NCBI GenBank assembly: GCA_020348765.1
Contig: CP070753.1
Coordinates: 2,658,695-2,669,798, forward strand
Length of the DNA: 11,104 bases
Reading direction: 5' to 3'
Origin: Burkholderiales bacterium
GTDB lineage: Bacteria > Pseudomonadota > Gammaproteobacteria > Burkholderiales > Burkholderiaceae_E
In this document: piece by piece, positions 1 to 6,421 of the stretch
Layout: every line of letters starts with the position of its first letter
How positions within the stretch are numbered: the first letter of the stretch is position 1
Position numbers and translations under genes: made by a program
Notes under the pieces: model-generated
The model's database searches: none
Seen by the model: the letters and a program-made list of their open reading frames with translations, nothing else
Told to the model about the DNA's origin: nothing

Positions 1-1
1 C

Positions 2-1387
2 ACCGAGGAGCAGCTCGACTTTCCGGTCGTGTACTGCTCGGCGCTGGCCGGATACGCGTTCACCGATCGCACGCTGCTCGAGCGCGGCGACGAGGCTCGG
101 GCCGGCTCGATGCGGCCGCTGTTCGAAGCGATCTTCGAGCATGCGCCGGCTCGCGAGGGTGATCCCGACGGCACGTTGCAGATGCAGATCTCGTCGCTGG
201 ACTACTCGAGTTATGTCGGAAAGATCGGCATCGGCCGCATCAATCGCGGACGCATCCGCAGCGGCCAGCAGGTGGCGCTGATGTTCGGAGCCGACGACGC
301 GCCGCGCCTGTGCAAGGTCAATCAGGTGCTGCGCTTCCGCGGCCTGGAGCGGGTCGTGGTCGACTGTGCCGAGGCCGGGGACATCGTCGCGGTCAACGGC
401 ATCGAGGAGATCGGCATCGGCGCGACGCTGTGCGACCCGGCCGAGCCGCAGGCGCTCGCCGTGCTGTCGGTCGACGAGCCGACCATGTCGATGGAGTTCC
501 TGGTCAACACCTCGCCGATGGCCGGGCGCGAGGGCCGGTTCGTGACCAGCCGGCAGTTGCGCGAGCGGCTCGAGCGCGAGCTGAAGTCGAACGTGGCTCT
601 GCGCGTCGAGTTCACGCAGGACTCGGATACGTTCGTCGTTTCGGGGCGGGGCGAGCTGCACCTGACGATCCTGCTCGAGAACATGCGGCGCGAGGGCTAC
701 GAGCTCGCCGTCTCGCGACCCAAGCCTCGTCTGCGTACGGTCGACGGCCGGCGCGAGGAGCCGTACGAGCTGCTGACGATGGACCTGGAAGAGACGCACC
801 AGGGTGCGGTGATGGAGTTCCTCGGCCGCAGGCGCGGCGAGCTGCAGAACATGGAACCGGACGGCACGGGCCGGGTCAGACTCGAGTACCGGATTCCGGC
901 GCGCGGGCTACTGGGCTTTCACAACGAGTTCCTGAACATGACCCGCGGCACGGGCATCGTGAGCCACCTGTTCGACGACTACGGCCCCTGGGCCGGCGAG
1001 ATCGAGGACCGGCGCAACGGGGTGCTGATCTCGCAGGACAACGGCGAGGCGGTGGCCTACGCGCTTTGGAAGCTGCAGGAGCGTGGCCGCATGTTCGTGC
1101 GCCCGGGCGATCTGCTCTACGAAGGCATGATCATCGGCATCCACAGCCGCGACAACGACCTGGTGGTCAACCCGATTCGCGAAAAGAAGCTGACCAATAT
1201 CCGGGCCGCGGGCAAGGACGAGGCGGTGGTCCTGACCCCGCCGATCGAACTGACCCTGGAACGCGCGGTCGAGTTCATCGCCGAGGACGAGCTGGTCGAG
1301 ATCACGCCGCGCAGCATCCGGCTGCGCAAGCGGTTGCTGAAGGAACACGAGCGCCGGCGCGCGGCGCGTGACGTTCAGGCGGCCTGA
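2..1387 (+). CDS. typA: Ribosome-associated GTPase TypA/BipA, C-terminal part (5' truncated by window edge)
   Basis: The reading frame is open from base 2 to a TGA stop, giving about 461 residues of a protein that is usually near 605. The missing N-terminus holds the GTPase P-loop and switch motifs. What remains begins at the end of the G domain, with VVYCSAL matching the G5 loop. It continues through the EF-Tu-like domain 2 (QMQISSLDYSSYVGKIGIGR), the EF-G-like domains (VSGRGELHLTILLENMRREG; RGLLGFHNEF) and the BipA-specific C-terminal domain (IIGIHSRDNDLVVNP, KLTNIRAAGKDEAV, then DDELVEITPRSIRLRKR-like residues). The family is a translational GTPase that binds the 70S ribosome and assists 50S assembly and growth in cold or stress. 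It is a housekeeping gene with no visible frameshift. Its promoter lies outside the window. No canonical terminator follows, only a repeat tract. Confidence 0.97.
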   Translation, partial: TEEQLDFPVVYCSALAGYAFTDRTLLERGDEARAGSMRPLFEAIFEHAPAREGDPDGTLQMQISSLDYSSYVGKIGIGRINRGRIRSGQQVALMFGADDAPRLCKVNQVLRFRGLERVVVDCAEAGDIVAVNGIEEIGIGATLCDPAEPQALAVLSVDEPTMSMEFLVNTSPMAGREGRFVTSRQLRERLERELKSNVALRVEFTQDSDTFVVSGRGELHLTILLENMRREGYELAVSRPKPRLRTVDGRREEPYELLTMDLEETHQGAVMEFLGRRRGELQNMEPDGTGRVRLEYRIPARGLLGFHNEFLNMTRGTGIVSHLFDDYGPWAGEIEDRRNGVLISQDNGEAVAYALWKLQERGRMFVRPGDLLYEGMIIGIHSRDNDLVVNPIREKKLTNIRAAGKDEAVVLTPPIELTLERAVEFIAEDELVEITPRSIRLRKRLLKEHERRRAARDVQAA

Positions 1388-1400
1388 GGCTGCTGGATCG

Positions 1401-1508
1401 GCCCGAGGGGGGCCGAGGCGGCCCGATGCCGCCCGACGCGGCCCGACGCGGCCCGACGCGGCCGACGCGGCCGACGCGGCCCGATGCCGCCCGATGCCGC
1501 CTGCGGCC
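1401..1508. repeat. 10-bp GC-rich tandem repeat between typA and lysR
   Basis: About eleven adjacent units share the pattern GCCCGAYGCS. Three are identical GCCCGACGCG copies (1431-1460), two are 9-bp copies lacking one C (1461-1478), and three are GCCCGATGCC copies. The outer units are more diverged. The tract occupies most of the 150-bp gap between two convergent stop codons. Because each unit can pair with its neighbours (for example GGGCC with GGCCC near 1409-1423), it may fold into GC-rich hairpins and serve as a transcription barrier. No T-run is present. This function is inference. Confidence 0.85.
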
Positions 1509-1537
1509 GGTGCACAGCGACCGCGGCCCGGGTGCGG

Positions 1538-2446
1538 TCAGGGCCGGCGCCAGTAGCCGGGGTCGCCGTAGGTTGCCTTGAGCATGTCGATGAATGCCCG
1601 GACCCGAAGCGGCAGATGACGGCGCTGCGGGAACAGCGCGTGGATTGCGGTCGGCGCCGCCGCGTAGTCGTCCAGCACCGAGACCAGCCGGCCCGAGCGC
1701 AGTTCGGCGTCGACCTCCCACATCGAGCGCCAGGCCAACCCGCGCCCGGCGAGCGCCCACTCGTGCAGCACCGCACCGTCATTGCACTCGAGATCGCCGC
1801 TGACGCGCACCGCACCGGGCTTGCCGTCGATCGTGAACAGCCATCCGCGTGCCTGACTGCCGGCGGCACCGAAGGTCAGGCAATTGTGCTCGGCGAGCGC
1901 GGCCGGCGTGGCCGGCGCACCGCGCCGGGCCTGGTATGCCGGGCTGGCCACCACGACACGGCGGTTTTCGGCCAGCTTGACACCGATCAGCGTCGAGTCG
2001 TCCAGCGAGCCGATGCGGATCGCCAGGTCGAAGCCCTCGTTGACGATGTCCACCAGGCGGTCGGTCAGCTCGAGCGACAGGCTGACCCCCGGATTCGCGT
2101 CCAGGAACCGCGTGACCAGGGGGGCGACATGCCTTCGGCCGAATCCGGCCGGCGCCGTGATCCGCAGGTGGCCGCTGGGCTTGACGCCGCCCAGCGAGAC
2201 CGACGCCTCGGCATTGTGCAGCTCATTCAGGATGCGCTGGCAGTCCTCCAGGAACGCGCTGCCTTCGAAGGTCAGCGTCAGCCTGCGCGTGGTGCGCACC
2301 AGCAGCTTGACACCGAGCCGATGCTCGAGCGCGTCGAGCCGGCGACCGAGCACCGCGGGCGCAACGCCTTCGACGCGCGCCGCAGCCGACAGGCTCCCGC
2401 GTGCCGCGACTGCGACGAAGGTCTGAATCTGTTTGAACCGGTCCAT
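1538..2446 (-). CDS. LysR-family transcriptional regulator
   Basis: This 302-residue protein has the standard LysR length. Residues 1-60 form the winged helix-turn-helix (MDRFKQIQTFVAVAARGSLS, then AAARVEGVAPAVLGRRLDAL and the family signature LLVRTTRRLTLTFEG). Residues about 90-295 form the periplasmic-binding-like effector domain (SGHLRITAPAGFGRRHVAPL, LELTDRLVDIVNEGFDLAIR, DDSTLIGVKLAENRRVVVAS). The ATG at 2446 was chosen because it gives the usual LTTR start a few residues before FVAVAARGS. The frame stays open upstream only because of high GC. LysR proteins often regulate a divergent neighbour, but the divergent gene here is arfB, an unlikely target, so the regulon and effector cannot be told. 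It converges with typA. A weak -10-like TACCCT on the minus strand lies near 2482-2487. Confidence 0.93.
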   Translation of the reverse strand: MDRFKQIQTFVAVAARGSLSAAARVEGVAPAVLGRRLDALEHRLGVKLLVRTTRRLTLTFEGSAFLEDCQRILNELHNAEASVSLGGVKPSGHLRITAPAGFGRRHVAPLVTRFLDANPGVSLSLELTDRLVDIVNEGFDLAIRIGSLDDSTLIGVKLAENRRVVVASPAYQARRGAPATPAALAEHNCLTFGAAGSQARGWLFTIDGKPGAVRVSGDLECNDGAVLHEWALAGRGLAWRSMWEVDAELRSGRLVSVLDDYAAAPTAIHALFPQRRHLPLRVRAFIDMLKATYGDPGYWRRP

Positions 2447-2541
2447 GGCGGCTGCGGTGACGGCGACCCGGGCAGGGTAGCGCAGTTCGCCCTCGGCGAC
2501 CGTGCTCGAGCGGGCCCGGGTCCGCTCGGAACCCCGTGGCG

Positions 2542-2547
2542 TACCAT
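2542..2547 (+). promoter_or_regulatory. Candidate -10 element for arfB (TACCAT)
   Basis: TACCAT matches the sigma-70 -10 consensus at four of six positions and sits 7 bases before the ATG at 2555. Transcription would begin at about 2554, giving an essentially leaderless mRNA. No good -35 is visible at normal spacing, so support is weak. Confidence 0.3.
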
Positions 2548-2554
2548 GGCGGCG

Positions 2555-2965
2555 ATGAGCAAGCCGCACGCGTATCGGGTCGACCCCGAGCAGGTCGAGT
2601 GGGTCGCCATTCGGGCCAGCGGCCCCGGCGGGCAGAATGTCAACAAGGTCTCGAACGCGGTGCAGTTGCGCTTCGACGTTCGGGCCTCGTCGCTGCCCGA
2701 GCCGCTGCGAGAACGCGTGCTCGCGCTGCGCGACCAGCGCATCAGCGCCGAAGGCGTGATCGTGATTCGCGCTCAGCGCTTCCGCAGCCTCGAGCGCAAC
2801 CGCGCCGACGCGCTCGAGCGCCTGCAGTGCCTGATCGACAAGGCCGCCCATGTCGCGCCGCGGCGCCGAGCGACCCGTCCGACGGCGGCCTCGCAGCGCA
2901 GGCGGGTCGACGAGAAAGTGCGCCGCGGCCGGATCAAGGCCCTGCGCCGGCCGATCGCCGAGTAG
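2555..2965 (+). CDS. arfB: Alternative ribosome-rescue factor ArfB (YaeJ-type peptidyl-tRNA hydrolase)
   Basis: This 136-residue protein is close to the 140 residues of E. coli ArfB. It has a class I release-factor catalytic domain with the GGQ tripeptide at residues 25-27 (ASGPGGQNVNKVSNAVQLRF). This is followed by the family's conserved DVRASSLPE, ISAEGVIVIRAQ and FRSLERNR blocks. From about residue 100 there is a highly basic tail (RRRATRPTAASQRRR, KVRRGRIKALRR). In the family this tail enters the empty mRNA channel, and the GGQ then releases the peptide from ribosomes stalled on truncated mRNA. It lacks the codon-recognition domains of RF1/RF2, so it is not a normal termination factor. 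The start at 2555 places GGQ as in E. coli. An ATG three codons earlier (2546) is possible. There is no clear Shine-Dalgarno sequence. A strong hairpin begins exactly at its stop codon. Confidence 0.92.
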   Translation: MSKPHAYRVDPEQVEWVAIRASGPGGQNVNKVSNAVQLRFDVRASSLPEPLRERVLALRDQRISAEGVIVIRAQRFRSLERNRADALERLQCLIDKAAHVAPRRRATRPTAASQRRRVDEKVRRGRIKALRRPIAE

Positions 2966-3002
2966 CGCGCGCCTGGCCGCAAACCGGCGCACGGGCGCGC
3001 GC
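2965..3002 (+). terminator. GC-rich inverted repeat at the arfB stop codon
   Basis: GCGCGCGCC (2965-2973) pairs perfectly with GGCGCGCGC (2994-3002) across a 20-base loop. The last base of the TAG stop is inside the stem. No T-run follows, so it is at best an unusual or Rho-assisted terminator or an mRNA 3' stabiliser. Confidence 0.3.
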
Positions 3003-3037
3003 GCGTGGGCCAGCGGCGAACGCCTGTCGGCCCGCGC

Positions 3038-3043
3038 TACACT
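3038..3043 (+). promoter_or_regulatory. Candidate -10 element for the DUF1272 gene (TACACT)
   Basis: TACACT matches four of six -10 positions and lies in the 110-bp arfB-DUF1272 gap. It would start transcription near 3050, leaving a leader of about 26 bases with the GGAGG ribosome-binding site. No convincing -35 is visible. Confidence 0.3.
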
Positions 3044-3075
3044 GGGCGCCGGGACCGAACCTCACGGAGGATCCG

Positions 3076-3324
3076 ATGCTCGAGCTTCGACCCGGATGCG
3101 AGTGCTGCAACACCGACCTGCCGCCCGACCGGCCGGGGGCGTACATCTGCTCGTTCGAGTGCACCTTCTGCCACGACTGCGCCTCGCAGCGGTTACACTT
3201 CGTGTGCCCCAATTGCGGCGGAGAACTGCTCGCGCGTCCGCGCCGTCCGACCGAGCGGCTGTCCAGGTACCCGGCATCGACGCGGCGGGTCTACAAGCCC
3301 GAGGGTTGCGCGCCGCTGGCCTGA
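3076..3324 (+). CDS. DUF1272 family small Cys-rich (zinc-ribbon-like) protein
   Basis: This 82-residue protein has a strong Shine-Dalgarno sequence (CGGAGG, 3065-3070) five bases before its ATG. It begins MLELRPGCECCNTDLPP, the hallmark of DUF1272. It has nine cysteines in its first 47 residues (8, 10, 11, 25, 29, 32, 35, 44, 47), ending in a CPNCGGEL knuckle, so it very probably binds zinc. The conserved PRRPTERL and YPASTRRV segments follow. The function of the family is unknown. It is cytoplasmic, with no signal peptide or membrane segment. It is followed after 41 bp by a cupin gene on the same strand, so the two may be co-transcribed. Confidence 0.9.
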   Translation: MLELRPGCECCNTDLPPDRPGAYICSFECTFCHDCASQRLHFVCPNCGGELLARPRRPTERLSRYPASTRRVYKPEGCAPLA

Positions 3325-3365
3325 GCCGGCGCCCCGATTCGAGGTCATGCGCAACGGAGACACCC

Positions 3366-3650
3366 ATGTCCAGGCCCCGCGCAGTCCCCACCGTTCAGGT
3401 TTCGAATCAGCGCGTGATCGTCACCGAGTGGCGTTTTGCGCCTGGTGCCGAGACCGGCTGGCACCGGCATGCATATGACTATGTCGTGGTGCCGGGCACC
3501 GACGGCCGCCTGCTGCTGGAGACCGCCGACGGCAATGTCGATGCCGCGCTCGTGGCCGGTCAGGCCTACTTCCGCAATGCGGGCGTCGAGCACAACGTGG
3601 TCAATGCCGGCGACCGGGAGCTGGTCTTCGTCGAAACCGAGATCCTGTAG
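3366..3650 (+). CDS. Single-domain cupin protein (BauB-like)
   Basis: This 94-residue protein starts at an ATG five bases after GGAGA (3356-3360). It holds one conserved beta-barrel cupin domain. Motif 1 is GWHRHAYDYVVVPGTDG, with the HxH pair but Asp where many cupins have Glu. Motif 2 is GQAYFRNAGVEHNVVNAGD, with its His. These residues would bind one metal ion. The opening VSNQRVIVTEWRFAPGAETG resembles cupins annotated as beta-alanine degradation protein BauB in Pseudomonas and Burkholderiales. That name is from recall and the neighbours do not support a beta-alanine pathway, so the substrate is left open. It is probably cytoplasmic, and its stop is 6 bp from the convergent rarD stop. Confidence 0.88.
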   Translation: MSRPRAVPTVQVSNQRVIVTEWRFAPGAETGWHRHAYDYVVVPGTDGRLLLETADGNVDAALVAGQAYFRNAGVEHNVVNAGDRELVFVETEIL

Positions 3651-3656
3651 CCGTTC

Positions 3657-4547
3657 TCAGCCCGCGGGCAGGTTCGCGCTGCGGCTGCGCCCGCGCCACA
3701 GTCCCTCGGCCGTGTAAAGGGCGAGCGCGCTCCAGATCAGCGAGAAGCCGATCAGCTTGTCGGCGCCGAACGGCACGCCGAAGAGCCAGTAGCCGATGAT
3801 CACGTGCAGCGTCGGGCCCACGTATTGCAGCAGCCCGAGCAGCGAGAACGGAATCCGGCGCGCGCCGGCGGCGAACAGCAGCAACGGGATCGAGGTCAGC
3901 GGGCCCGAGGCGATCAGCAGCAGCCGGGTCGAGGTCGAACCGGCGCCGAAGGCGCTCTCGCCGTGGCCGGCGAGTAGCGCCAGGCCCAGCAGCGCGAACG
4001 GAAACAGCAGTGCGGTCTCGAGCGCAAGCCCTTCGAGCGCCCCGAGCCGGGCCGTCTTGCGCAGAAACCCGTAACAGGCCCAGAAGCCGGCCAGCGCGAG
4101 GCCGACCCAGGGCAGCTGCCCGGCGCTGACGGTCAGCCAGAGCACGCCCGCGCCGGCGACGCCGACCGCGAACCACTGGCCGCGGCGCTGGCGTTCGTGC
4201 AGCAGCACGGCGCCGACCAGCACGTTGACCAGCGGGTTGATGAAATAGCCGAGGCTGGCGTCGATCACGCGGTCGTGCGTCTGCGCCCAGATGAACACCA
4301 GCCAGTTCCCGGTCAGCACGAGCGCGGCCAGCGCGAATCGGATCAGCTGCCGCGGCGACGCCCACAGTGACTTCAGCCACGCCCAGCGCCGGCGCAGCGC
4401 CAGCACGATCAGAACGAACAGCAGCGACCAGACCACGCGCTGCAGCAGCGTCTCGGTCACCAGGACATGCTGCAGTTCGCGGAAGTACAGCGGGTACAGG
4501 CCCCAGCACAGGTAGGCCAGGAATGCATACAGGATGCCGGCGCGCAT
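3657..4547 (-). CDS. rarD: RarD-type EamA/DMT-family inner-membrane transporter
   Basis: This 296-residue protein is hydrophobic throughout, consistent with about ten transmembrane helices and two EamA-type repeats of the drug/metabolite transporter superfamily. RarD features include the N-terminus GILYAFLAYLCWGLYPLYFR, ETLLQRVVWSLLFVL, NWLVFIWAQTHDRVIDASLG followed by YFINPLVNVLVGAVLLHERQ, and near the end GLLQYVGPTLHVIIGYWLFG. Family members are named for a chloramphenicol-sensitivity phenotype, but their substrate is generally unknown. The ATG at 4547 gives the usual family start. It is divergent from the MDR dehydrogenase with 65 bp between the starts. The stop almost abuts that of the cupin gene. 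Confidence 0.93.
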   Translation of the reverse strand: MRAGILYAFLAYLCWGLYPLYFRELQHVLVTETLLQRVVWSLLFVLIVLALRRRWAWLKSLWASPRQLIRFALAALVLTGNWLVFIWAQTHDRVIDASLGYFINPLVNVLVGAVLLHERQRRGQWFAVGVAGAGVLWLTVSAGQLPWVGLALAGFWACYGFLRKTARLGALEGLALETALLFPFALLGLALLAGHGESAFGAGSTSTRLLLIASGPLTSIPLLLFAAGARRIPFSLLGLLQYVGPTLHVIIGYWLFGVPFGADKLIGFSLIWSALALYTAEGLWRGRSRSANLPAG

Positions 4548-4554
4548 GGCCGGC

Positions 4555-4560
4555 AGTGTA
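4555..4560 (-). promoter_or_regulatory. Candidate -10 element for rarD (TACACT, minus strand)
   Basis: Read on the minus strand, TACACT lies seven bases before the rarD ATG, so the predicted transcript would start at or one base before the start codon. No -35 match is seen 16-18 bases upstream. Confidence 0.3.
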
Positions 4561-4566
4561 AGGGCT

Positions 4567-4572
4567 TATGAT
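4567..4572 (+). promoter_or_regulatory. Candidate -10 element for the MDR dehydrogenase (TATGAT)
   Basis: TATGAT matches five of six -10 positions in the 65-bp divergent gap. It would start transcription near 4579, leaving a leader of about 34 bases that includes the ribosome-binding site GGGAGGAAGG. No recognisable -35 is present at the usual distance. Confidence 0.4.
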
Positions 4573-4612
4573 CACGGGCACGGTTTGGGGAACGGTCACG
4601 GGGAGGAAGGCG

Positions 4613-5599
4613 ATGCGTGCTGTCATCTACGAACGGACCGGGCCGGCTGCCGAGGTCCTGCGACTGGTCGAGTTGCCGGAACCGCAGCCCGGCCCCGGCG
4701 AGGTGCGGGTCAAGATCAGCTGCTCGGGTGTGAACCCTTCGGATGTCAAGGGCCGGGCCGGCCGGCGTGATCGCCCGATGCCTTTCGCCCGCATCGTGCC
4801 GCACAGCGACGGTGCCGGAGTCATCGACCGGGTCGGCGACGGCGTGCACGCCTCGCGCATCGGCGAGCGGGTGTGGCTGTGGAATGCGGCCTGGGGCCGG
4901 CCCGACGGCACCGCGGCCGAGTACGTGAGCCTGCCTTCGGCTCAGGCGGTCACGCTGCCGGCCGGAATCGACATGTCGGTCGGCGCCTGTCTCGGCATCC
5001 CGGCCCTGACCGCCCTGCACGCGGTCTCGATCGATGGCGGCGTCAACGGACGCACGGTGCTGGTGGCCGGCGGCGCGGGCGCCGTCGGTCACTACGCGAT
5101 CCAGTTCGCCCGGTTGAAGGGCGCTCGTACCGTGATCGCCTCGGTCAGCAACGCGCAAAAGGGCGCTCTGGCAAGCGAAGCCGGTGCGGACCTGGTCGTG
5201 GACTATCGCGTCGGCGACCTGGCGGCCGCGGTCGAAGCGGCCACGGAAGGGGTCGGAGCCGACCGCATCATCGAGGTCGACCTGGCTGCCAACATCGGGC
5301 TCGACCTGACGGCGGTGCGGCAAGACGGCGATATCGTGGTCTACGGCAGCGGCGCGCCCGAGATCCCGGTTCCGTTCTACCCGGCGATCGTCAAGAACGT
5401 GCGAATGCACTTCTTCATCGTCTACAACCTCAGCGGAGACGACCGCGCGCGCGCAGTGGCCACGCTCGAGACGCTGCTCGAGCAGAACGCGCTGATTCAC
5501 AACGTCGCGGCGCGGCTTCCGCTGGAGCGGATCGCCGAGGCGCACGAGATGGTCGAAACCGGTCGTGCGGTCGGCAACGTGGTGCTCGACCTCGGCTGA
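4613..5599 (+). CDS. Zinc-independent MDR oxidoreductase, NADPH:quinone reductase-like
   Basis: This 328-residue protein is a medium-chain dehydrogenase/reductase of the quinone oxidoreductase type. The N-terminal GroES-like domain (MRAVIYERTGPAAEVLRLVE, then PGPGEVRVKISCSGVNPSDVK) leads to a Rossmann fold. Its dinucleotide loop is AGGAGAVGHYAIQFARLKGA (about 152-171), an NADPH-type AxxGxxG variant. There is no structural-zinc Cys cluster and no catalytic Cys/His pair, so it is not an alcohol dehydrogenase. The expected reaction is NADPH-dependent reduction of a quinone or enone; the substrate is unknown. The ATG at 4613 was preferred over an in-frame ATG at 4568 because GGGAGGAAGG (4601-4610) lies just before it and MRAVIYE is the typical family start. 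The stop codon lies in a hairpin shared with the convergent lipoprotein gene. Confidence 0.92.
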   Translation: MRAVIYERTGPAAEVLRLVELPEPQPGPGEVRVKISCSGVNPSDVKGRAGRRDRPMPFARIVPHSDGAGVIDRVGDGVHASRIGERVWLWNAAWGRPDGTAAEYVSLPSAQAVTLPAGIDMSVGACLGIPALTALHAVSIDGGVNGRTVLVAGGAGAVGHYAIQFARLKGARTVIASVSNAQKGALASEAGADLVVDYRVGDLAAAVEAATEGVGADRIIEVDLAANIGLDLTAVRQDGDIVVYGSGAPEIPVPFYPAIVKNVRMHFFIVYNLSGDDRARAVATLETLLEQNALIHNVAARLPLERIAEAHEMVETGRAVGNVVLDLG

Positions 5600-5614
5600 G
5601 CAGCTTCGCTCAGC
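5595..5614. terminator. Hairpin holding both convergent stop codons
   Basis: GCTGAGC (5595-5601) and GCTCAGC (5608-5614) form a perfect 7-bp stem with a 6-base loop. The TGA of the plus-strand gene (5597-5599) lies in one arm and that of the minus-strand gene (5610-5612) in the other. There is no T-run on either strand, so termination is a plausible but unproven role. Confidence 0.4.
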
Positions 5615-6116
5615 GTTCGGTGGCGTCCAGCAGTTGCTGCAGGCGGCGCAGCGCCTCGAAGCTGCCCTTGCGCTCGAAGCGCACCTTGAACGGCGAGCGC
5701 GACCAGTTGGCTTCGCCGCGCAGGCGGTAGGCGAGCGCGGCCGGATCGGACCAGCGCGACGCGCGCAGCAGGTCGAGCAGGTCCACGGTGCGCACCGTGA
5801 ACTCGATCGGGACCGCACGCGATCCCCGGCGCGGCAGCTCGATCCGGTCCAGCTCGCTGCGCCCCTTCGCGAACGGCTGGCCCAGCAGCTCGAGCTCGAA
5901 TGCCAGGTTGCTCAGCGGTATGTCGACCGCGTTCGGGTTGTCGGCCTCGACGATCAGTCGAAAGCGGACCTCCTCGAGCCCGATGCTCTTCAGGTCGAAA
6001 CCGCTGAACGTCAGCCGCGGAGACTGCAGGTTCGCCGGCGGCACCAGGCCGCATCCGGCCAGCGCGCCGAGCCCGATTGCCGACAGCAGGCGTCTGCGGC
6101 TGCGGTCGATCGACAT
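5610..6116 (-). CDS. WHy/LEA14-like desiccation-related lipoprotein
   Basis: This 168-residue protein is preceded by a textbook AAGGAGG (complement of 6124-6130) seven bases from its ATG. Residues 1-22 form an export signal with three consecutive arginines (SRRRLLSAIG), a short hydrophobic stretch and a lipobox LAGC with Cys22. It should therefore be a lipid-anchored envelope protein, perhaps exported by Tat; the arginine motif lacks the usual Phe. Residues about 35-150 match the WHy/LEA type 2 beta-sandwich: FSGFDLKSIGLEEVRFRLIV, then EADNPNAVDIPLSNLAFELE and the VPIEFTVRTVDLLDLL strand pair. The asparagine-proline NPN turn is typical of this fold. LEA14 proteins are linked to water stress, but the role of bacterial WHy lipoproteins is poorly known. 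It converges with the MDR gene with a 10-bp gap. Confidence 0.88.
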   Translation of the reverse strand: MSIDRSRRRLLSAIGLGALAGCGLVPPANLQSPRLTFSGFDLKSIGLEEVRFRLIVEADNPNAVDIPLSNLAFELELLGQPFAKGRSELDRIELPRRGSRAVPIEFTVRTVDLLDLLRASRWSDPAALAYRLRGEANWSRSPFKVRFERKGSFEALRRLQQLLDATER

Positions 6117-6379
6117 CTCGGATCCTCCTTGAGCGCTCGAGCGCCGGGACAGATGCCACGATTCAACGCTGGAGGCGGCCACCGGGTTGGCCCTGAGGCG
6201 AAGATGACGGTGCCCGCCGGCTGCAGACGGCTCTCGAGCCGGACACGCTCGAGGCGTGCAGGCGCTTGAGGTAAGCTTTCGGTTGCGGTCGTTGGATCGG
6301 GTCCGATCGTTCGGTTCCGATTCTATCGGTTGTCTGCGACCGGGGTGCGGCTGCCGCGGCGGGCGGGTACCGGCGCGGG

Positions 6380-6393
6380 TTGACCTGTGTCAA
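6380..6393 (+). promoter_or_regulatory. Predicted FNR/ANR-type (CRP-FNR family) binding site
   Basis: TTGACCTGTGTCAA is a perfect palindrome of TTGAC half-sites with a 4-base spacer (TTGAC-N4-GTCAA), the known architecture of FNR, ANR and DNR boxes (consensus TTGAT-N4-ATCAA). Its centre is 6386.5. If the TAGACT at 6416-6421 is the -10, the start is near 6428 and the box is centred at -41.5, exactly the class II activator position. The link to a regulator is inference, since no FNR gene is in the window. Confidence 0.6.
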
Positions 6394-6415
6394 CGGGGCC
6401 CGCCACCGGTCCCAC

Positions 6416-6421
6416 TAGACT
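6416..6421 (+). promoter_or_regulatory. -10 element of the usp promoter (TAGACT)
   Basis: TAGACT matches four of six -10 positions. It has no separate -35, as expected when an activator occupies that position. The predicted start near 6428 gives a leader of about 39 bases, and GTGGGG (6456-6461) is a modest ribosome-binding site before the ATG at 6467. Confidence 0.5.

Noticed and set aside
2447..2545. LysR as regulator of arfB through a shared divergent operator
   Set aside because: No clear T-N11-A dyad stands out in this gap and ArfB is a housekeeping rescue factor, so there is no support beyond gene orientation.
1484..2965. One 493-codon plus-strand open frame covering the lysR region and arfB
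   Set aside because: Only the last 136 codons resemble a known protein (ArfB). The rest is antisense to a clear LysR gene and is open because of high GC.
3601..4626. A 341-codon minus-strand frame overlapping rarD in another phase
   Set aside because: It is Arg/Ala-rich shadow sequence, while the rarD frame gives a clean membrane protein.
4457..5818. A 453-codon minus-strand open frame antisense to the MDR dehydrogenase
   Set aside because: The translation is low-complexity and Arg/Asp/Val-rich with no family motif, while the plus strand encodes an intact MDR protein.
6380..6421. A plain sigma-70 promoter with TTGACC as -35 and TAGACT as -10
   Set aside because: The spacing is 30 bp, far from the usual 16-18. 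The same bases fit an activator box at -41.5 much better.
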